Source: CBDIBC01 sp965276635 (GTDB taxonomy: Bacteria; Actinomycetota; Acidimicrobiia; Acidimicrobiales; Palsa-688). From it: DNA of 64,000 bases. Position numbers and translations under genes: made by a program. The notes beneath the pieces are model-generated. The model saw only the letters and a list, made by a program, of their open reading frames with translations, did not search any database and had not been told where the DNA came from. The stretch is from assembly GCA_965276635.1 (NCBI GenBank), contig CBDIBC010000005.1, positions 496,001 to 560,000 of the forward strand, given 5' to 3'. The stretch's first letter is position 1. Each line of letters begins with the position of its first letter. Positions 59,781-64,000 of this stretch are shown piece after piece.

Positions 59781-60326
59781 ATGACGGACCGGGCGACCCG
59801 AATCTGCCGGAACTGCGGCACCAGGCGGCCGATCAATGCCACCTCCTGCCGGCGGTGCGGTTTGCCCGTCGCCGAGGCCGAGACCGAGACTTGGGTCGCG
59901 TCCCAGAGCACGAACCCGGAACCGGAACCCCGGGATCCACGACCTGAGGCCTGGGCCGATCCCGTGGCATCGACCCCACCGAAGCCGTCGGGCCTTCGTG
60001 TCGCGCTGCGTCGGATAGGCAGCATCAACGGGCTGGGAGCGCTCCGGCGGCTGATCGGCCTGGCCGCCCTCGTCGTCATCCTCTTCGCGCTCGCCTACGC
60101 GTTGTTGCCCTTCAAGAAGGCCGGGGCCAGCTGCTCCCCCGCGGTGGTGCAGGTGTTCGACCGGCAGCGTTCCGTCCCCGCGGCGGCGGTCGGCGCCACC
60201 CATGTGGCCACCAAGGGTCCGCTCAAGCAGTGCACCGTTGGAGCTCAGCACCGTTTGTACGACGCCGGGCCGATCGTCCTCATCGCCCTGATCGGCTCGG
60301 TCGGCGCTCGCCGCATCCTGTCCTGA
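59781..60326 (+). CDS. Zinc-ribbon membrane protein
   Basis: 181 residues: an N-terminal zinc ribbon (ICRNCGTRRPINATSCRRCG), an acidic/Pro linker, one membrane helix (IGLAALVVILFALAYALLPF) and a second hydrophobic stretch at the end (GPIVLIALIGSVGARRIL). Between them lies an external part with two Cys (SCSPAVV; KQCTVG). Function unknown. ATG 59781 starts just before the ribbon. Confidence 0.7.
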   Translation: MTDRATRICRNCGTRRPINATSCRRCGLPVAEAETETWVASQSTNPEPEPRDPRPEAWADPVASTPPKPSGLRVALRRIGSINGLGALRRLIGLAALVVILFALAYALLPFKKAGASCSPAVVQVFDRQRSVPAAAVGATHVATKGPLKQCTVGAQHRLYDAGPIVLIALIGSVGARRILS

Positions 60327-60408
60327 AGGCGACCAGTTCCGGGCCCGGCCACAGGGTCGTAATCTCCGTGTCGGGTTTCGAACCACGGACATTCCGCCCC
60401 TCCACACA

Positions 60409-60430
60409 GTGTCAGGCAAAGGCCTGACAC
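60409..60430. terminator. Perfect 9-bp hairpin, probable terminator
   Basis: GTGTCAGGC (60409-60417), loop AAAG, GCCTGACAC (60422-60430). It stands 80 bp after the zinc-ribbon gene and just before the next start. No T-run. It could end the upstream transcript. Confidence 0.5.
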
Positions 60431-60448
60431 CTCACCAGGGGACCGCCG

Positions 60449-60874
60449 ATGACTGCAGGCACGAAAGAGGATCCGTGGGTGCTCCGGACCGCACCTGGCA
60501 CCTCCGAGTACATGATGTATAGGGATGAGGAGACCGACCCGCCCGCGTTGGTCTGCCAGGTCGGCTCGACCACCCTGCGCTACCGCCTCCAGGCCGTCGA
60601 CGACCTGCACGCCTGGCTCGTCGAGCAGGGAGACTGGGTGCTCCTCGGCGCTGCCGACGAGAAGAAGCCGGCGGTGGAGGGCACCGTCGAGGCGTGGGGA
60701 CGTTCGGCCGACAACCCCGTCGGCGGCTGGTACGGCCTGCGTAACGGTTACCGAGGCCGCTTCGGGATGTACCTCCCTCCCCTCCTCGAGATGCTCGCAC
60801 TCGCCGAGGTCACCCACGACCCCCGCAACAATCGGATACGAGCGCTGGTCGGTTCCAGGCCTGGATCTTCATGA
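60449..60874 (+). CDS. DUF6855-like conserved protein
   Basis: 141 residues: MTAGTKEDPWVLRTAPGTSE, then LVCQVGSTTLRYRLQAVDDL, AWGRSADNPVGGWYGLRNGY and GRFGMYLPPLLEMLALAEVT. The sequence is a close match by memory to a widespread actinobacterial family without assigned function; many charged and aromatic residues suggest a small soluble domain. Its 3' end touches the graveyard. Confidence 0.72.
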   Translation: MTAGTKEDPWVLRTAPGTSEYMMYRDEETDPPALVCQVGSTTLRYRLQAVDDLHAWLVEQGDWVLLGAADEKKPAVEGTVEAWGRSADNPVGGWYGLRNGYRGRFGMYLPPLLEMLALAEVTHDPRNNRIRALVGSRPGSS

Positions 60875-60896
60875 CGGCCCGACATACCGAGGGGCG

Positions 60897-61176
60897 ATGG
60901 CAAAGGTACCGTTGGGCCGCCACCTGCTTCGGGCCAAGGATCTCGCCGATACCCGCGACGCTGAGCCCGTCACGGTGGCTGACCTGGCGGCGGCCGCTGG
61001 GCTGTCCCCCGCTTGTTTCGGTCGCCAGTTCACCCGCGCCTCCGGCGAGTGGCCCCACCAGTACTTGCTGACCCGGCGGCCGGAGCGGGCTGCGGCGTTG
61101 TTGCGCACGAGTGACTGGTGCGATCGCAGAGATCTGCTTCGCCGTCGACGCCCGCAGCAACGAGTGGAAGCGGTGA
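60897..61176 (+). pseudogene. AraC-family regulator fragment
   Basis: Starts MAKVPLGRHLLRAKDLADTR and runs through the first helix-turn-helix of an AraC regulator (LAAAAGLSPACFGRQFTRAS) to LLRTSDW at 61118. Shifting one base restores the family sequence AIAEICFAV from 61120, which ends at a stop at 61176. So a frameshift and a truncation have killed it; the second helix-turn-helix is missing. Confidence 0.75.
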
Positions 61177-61280
61177 TCGACATGGTGGGCTTGAGCGGCG
61201 TGGCTGACAAACGGGTGGGCGCGTTCTCCCTCGGCATGGGCCAGCGGGTCGGTGCCGCCTCGGCCCTGGTTGGCCGACCA
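61164..61280 (+). pseudogene. ABC ATPase fragment (exporter type)
   Basis: 39 residues, VEAVIDMVGLSGVADKRVGA then FSLGMGQRVGAASALVGRP, match the signature region of DrrA-type ATPases such as the protein at 40478-41443. No Walker A or B is nearby in this frame. Confidence 0.65.
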
Positions 61281-61329
61281 CGTGCCACCTGGCGGACCGC
61301 CTCAAGGCCTGGCAGGTCCGCGACGCAGC

Positions 61330-61452
61330 CCGGCGGTCCTCCTGGTAACCCACGACGTAAGCGAGGCGATCACCCTTTCAGATCGGATCGTGGTCCTCGA
61401 CGGCGGCCGGGTCATCTACAACGAGCTGGTAGAGCTCGGGTCATCTGCGTGA
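61330..61452 (+). pseudogene. ABC ATPase C-terminal fragment (SsuB/TauB type)
   Basis: VLLVTHDVSEAITLSDRIVV and LDGGRVIYNEL are the H-loop and D-loop-distal end of a nitrate/sulfonate-type ATPase, a different subfamily from the fragment just before. The joint suggests two separate losses. Confidence 0.7.
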
Positions 61453-61595
61453 TCCGCACGCGCCGGATTTCGCCGCTCTTCAACACGTGCTTCACGCAAA
61501 GCTCGGGGTCACATTTCCCGGTACCGAGCCTTCGTAGGGCGCCTGCGACGAGGCCAGGCTCGACTCCGGAGAACCCGTCGGCAGCACGGCCTCGG

Positions 61596-61770
61596 CTACT
61601 GCGCAGCAGTCGACATGCGTGGTACGCCGCCGGGGTAGAAGTGCAGCTCGATCGCTACGTTGTCGGTGAGGAGTTGTGTGGCGAAGGCGACGTCGTCGTC
61701 CCCGAACACGTCGATCTCGGCGACGGCGATGAACGTCGGCGGGAATCCGCTGAGGTTCTCGACGGTGAAA
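61596..61770 (-). pseudogene. Alpha/beta hydrolase (lipase-like) C-terminal fragment
   Basis: On the minus strand LSGFPPTFIAVAEIDVFGDD and LLTDNVAIELHFYPGGVPR read like the acid-residue region and the following strand of hormone-sensitive-lipase-type hydrolases. The usual HxF end is lost and a TAG follows. There is no N-terminal part. Confidence 0.65.
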
Positions 61771-61991
61771 TCGCGCTCGCCGTATCAATGTCGGCGTTGG
61801 AGTCAATCCGACCCGAGTTCCTGCTCGGCGGTCAGGTAGGAGCTGACGCGCAGTCCCTGTTACGAGGAGCGGGAGGCGAGGGAGCCCCGGCGTCCTGGGG
61901 CCATCGATCTTCTAGGCAACGATGATCACGTTCGCTTGGGGGACGAGCGTAATCGCGGTGTACGCCTCATGCCTCGTACCGGCGTGAAGAC

Positions 61992-63095
61992 TCAGCCGGA
62001 GCGTTCGGTGAACCCCGCTCCGCGCACGCCATCGAGGTCGAACACGGCGAGTGACTGGCTCATCAGCGTGGCTGCGTTGGGCAAACGGCCCGGCCCCATC
62101 GTCTGCTCCTTGGCCAGCGGCTGGCCACTCACCCCGCCCAGGCCGTGCGTCCCCATCGTGTACCACGAGACCCGGGTGTCGTGACCGGTGATACGGGTGA
62201 GCCCGAGGTCGTCGCAGGCGAGCTCGATCAAAAACTCCGCATACGGGTCTGCGCCTGCGATGCGCGGCGCGTAGATGATGCGGTTCGGGTAGACCTTGCC
62301 GTCCTTCCAGATGAACGCCTCGCTGAACGCGTATCCCTGCCCGCCGTAGACGTCCGAGCAGTGGGCCTGGATGCCGAAGGCCATCCCGCTGTCCGGGAAC
62401 ACCGCTTCCATCCACGCGTGCGAGCGAAAGTGGTCCATCTTGCGTACGCCACGGACATGGCCGCGCAGGCCGTGGCCGGCGAACGAGCGGGTTTGACCGT
62501 CGACGGTGATGGTGCCGGTCGCCGACAACGCCTGGTCGTAACGGGCCGCCGACGGGACGAGGCCAGCGTTGACGCGGCCCGCGATCCAAAAGCCCGGGAA
62601 GTCCAGCATCGCCTCCTGCGCCTCGGGAAGCAAGGTTCCCTGGATCCACACCGGAGTCACCGTGGTGGCGTCGAATTCGAGTGAGACCTTCGCGGTCGTT
62701 GTCGGCGCGACTTCGCCGGCGTTGTGCCCGTCATCGGTGTTGACGAGGAGATCCCAGTCGTCGATGCGGTACTCCCACCGTCGGTAGGGCTCGACGCACC
62801 GGTACTTGAGGTTCTCCGCCTCGGGCGCGTCGCCGCGGGTGATCTGCTTCGAGTTCGGCATGGACTGCAGGATCCGGCCGTCCGTCCAGTAGACCGTCGC
62901 GCGCCCCTCGGCGACGCCGTCCTTGGCATGGAGGCGCAGCTCGACACCGATATCCTGATCGGGATCATTGAGCCAGACCGCCATGGTCTCGCCGACCTCG
63001 GAGTCGTCCGGATACGGGCCGGTGAGCAGGTGGTCCTGCTCGGGGGTGAGGTCGGCCGACCACGAGTCGGCGGTCCCGGGCTGGTGGGTAAACAC
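61992..63095 (-). CDS. AttH/CrtC-like lipocalin-fold protein
   Basis: 367 residues with two beta-rich halves: WSADLTPEQDHLLTGPYPDD, YRRWEYRIDDWDLLVNTDDG, GTITVDGQTRSFAGHGLRGH, and VRKMDHFRSHAWMEAVFPDS. The layout is like AttH/CrtC-type hydrophobic-ligand proteins (hydroxyneurosporene synthase, tocopherol-cyclase-like). The H-x-R(G)-H segment could be functional. It lies isolated beside the graveyard. Confidence 0.65.
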   Translation of the reverse strand: MFTHQPGTADSWSADLTPEQDHLLTGPYPDDSEVGETMAVWLNDPDQDIGVELRLHAKDGVAEGRATVYWTDGRILQSMPNSKQITRGDAPEAENLKYRCVEPYRRWEYRIDDWDLLVNTDDGHNAGEVAPTTTAKVSLEFDATTVTPVWIQGTLLPEAQEAMLDFPGFWIAGRVNAGLVPSAARYDQALSATGTITVDGQTRSFAGHGLRGHVRGVRKMDHFRSHAWMEAVFPDSGMAFGIQAHCSDVYGGQGYAFSEAFIWKDGKVYPNRIIYAPRIAGADPYAEFLIELACDDLGLTRITGHDTRVSWYTMGTHGLGGVSGQPLAKEQTMGPGRLPNAATLMSQSLAVFDLDGVRGAGFTERSG

Positions 63096-63571
63096 GATGT
63101 CTCCCGCAGGGTGTCGAGAAATGATTCCAAACCGCGACGGGCTGTCGCAAGCAGGCGGGGCGCCCGTCCCGCATGGGCCCGGCGTCCGGGGGGATCAGGA
63201 TATCAGGCGGACGATGACGACTTTCGGTACGCCGCCCAAGCTGGGTCACGTCGCCTCGGCGCAGGGCTGAGTGAGGCGATCACCCCGGTCGTGGCCGAGC
63301 CCGGGACGCCGGCCTCCTCAGAGACCAGATCGGCGACGACGAGCTGGGTAGATGATCCTCGACGCTCGCCACGCGCTCCCTTCCCGGTGAGCCAGCGGTC
63401 GACAAGGGTCACGCTCCGACTGCAACCTCGTGGATCTCATCAGCACAGCGCTAGCGGTCAGCTCTCGCAGCTCCCGGATCGGCTGCGGGGCAACCCATGG
63501 ACGCGTCACTTTGGCCCGGCTCACCCAGATCATCCGGGATTTCACCCAGGAGGCCAAGGGCTGCGCGCCGC
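63096..63571. other. 476-bp intergenic stretch without a recognisable gene
   Basis: Open frames here show no coding pattern I can match. Given the decayed region next door, it may be the remains of further genes. No hairpin, palindrome or promoter of note was found. Confidence 0.5.
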
Positions 63572-64000
63572 TCAGTCGGCAGCCGGGGCGTAGTTGAACA
63601 TCCAACGCACGCCAAAGCGGTCGAGACACGTTCCCCACGTGGCGCCCCAGAACATATCGGCCAGTGGCGAGCAATCGCTGGAACCTGCGGACAGTGCGTC
63701 GTAGAGGCGCTGCGTCTCTTCGCGACTGTCCGGTTCGAGGTTGATCGTGGTGTTGTTGCCGATCCTCAGCTCGTGGTTCATCGACTCCAACATGTCGGTG
63801 GCCATGAGCACGTGGCCGCCCAGGATGGGCAGCTCGACGTGCATCACCATCCGCTTCTCGCCCGTGGACAGCGTCGGCCCGTTGGGGTCGGCGGGGACGT
63901 CCTCCATCCGCTGGATCGGACCCAAATAGTCCGTCCCGAACACCTCTCGATAGAACTCGAATGCCTCCTCGGTGTTGCCCTGGAAGTTCAGGTACGTGCT
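63572..64000 (-). CDS. VOC family protein, partial at the window end
   Basis: The frame is open through base 64000, so the true N terminus lies outside. Visible: STYLNFQGNTEEAFEFYREV, then RMVMHVELPILGGHVLMATD and the end WGTCLDRFGVRWMFNYAPAA, the pattern of PhnB/YjdN-type VOC proteins. It is probably a small-molecule-binding or metalloenzyme family member. Confidence 0.85.
   Translation of the reverse strand, partial: STYLNFQGNTEEAFEFYREVFGTDYLGPIQRMEDVPADPNGPTLSTGEKRMVMHVELPILGGHVLMATDMLESMNHELRIGNNTTINLEPDSREETQRLYDALSAGSSDCSPLADMFWGATWGTCLDRFGVRWMFNYAPAAD

Noticed and set aside
60360..60400. tRNA-like 3' end (ggtttcgaacc)
   Set aside because: No cloverleaf can be built around it and no acceptor stem pairs.
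60525..61925. One long protein spanning the DUF6855-like gene and graveyard
   Set aside because: It mixes frames of unrelated fragments (AraC, ABC); only pieces show homology.
61912..62649. Arg/Pro-rich minus-strand frame over the lipocalin-like gene
   Set aside because: It is a shadow of the real gene in another frame, with shadow-type composition.

Overview
The window is very GC-rich, gene-dense DNA, most likely from an uncultured actinobacterium of the class Acidimicrobiia. The pointers are a DivIVA/Wag31-like protein, an SDR of the mycofactocin-coupled type, an F420-type LLM oxidoreductase, a TIGR03086-like DinB protein, a DUF2510-HtrA protease, frequent GTG starts with 4-nt ATGA/GTGA overlaps, and a secreted protein with 42-residue DGGVFAF-type repeats that are common in that class. 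No rRNA, tRNA, CRISPR array, intact insertion sequence or phage was seen.

Layout. 1-7.4 kb: end of an ECF sigma factor with a three-domain VOC protein, a mycofactocin-type SDR, an ABC-2 exporter pair, a DivIVA-like protein, peptide deformylase and an MDR oxidoreductase. 7.6-16.3 kb: an HtrA protease, then the most striking unit. This is a promoter, a cobalamin riboswitch, a hairpin that can hide the ribosome binding site, two exported proteins that look like a split bacterial counterpart of transcobalamin (alpha/alpha barrel plus DUF4430-like domain), and a complete ECF transporter (T, fused A-A', S), all in one overlapping operon. 16.4-20.5 kb: GGDEF-EAL protein, poly-gamma-glutamate hydrolase-like protein, alpha/beta hydrolase, small membrane protein, beta-carbonic anhydrase. 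20.7-25.7 kb (minus): PP2C phosphatase, asparagine-synthase-like amidotransferase, C26 glutamine-amidotransferase-like hydrolase and ATP-grasp ligase, a variant of the N-acetylglutaminylglutamine amide (NAGGN) osmolyte cluster. 25.8-29.4 kb: crotonase, lipoprotein solute-binding protein, NTF2-like protein, LLM oxidoreductase.

29.4-34.4 kb (minus): five overlapping genes (zinc ribbon, GT4, alpha/alpha toroid, GH130, GT4) that form an uncharacterised glycan module. 34.5-37.3 kb: small zinc and membrane proteins, two PRC-barrel proteins and a hemerythrin. 37.4-41.4 kb: ABC exporter with its NarL-type two-component system. 41.6-45.7 kb: ferric-iron-type ABC importer. 45.9-46.9 kb: wreck of a molybdenum hydroxylase (paoABC-like) operon. 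47.1-48.5 kb: PQQ-like propeller lipoprotein. 48.6-58.8 kb: a catabolic region with E1 alpha/beta plus a free-standing lipoyl protein, ferredoxin, TetR, Rieske oxygenase, KstD-like flavoprotein, crotonase, PhyH dioxygenase, NTF2-like protein, 3-beta-HSD-like epimerase and an AhpD-like protein. This mix suggests breakdown of a steroid-like or other polycyclic substrate, which is an inference. 58.9-64 kb: DinB protein, zinc-ribbon membrane protein, DUF6855-like protein, a gene graveyard (AraC, ABC and hydrolase fragments), a lipocalin-like protein and a partial VOC protein.

Repeats deserve attention. A 54-bp near-palindrome occurs three times, each time between genes. In-frame minisatellites extend several proteins, one of them inside the ATP lid of a histidine kinase.
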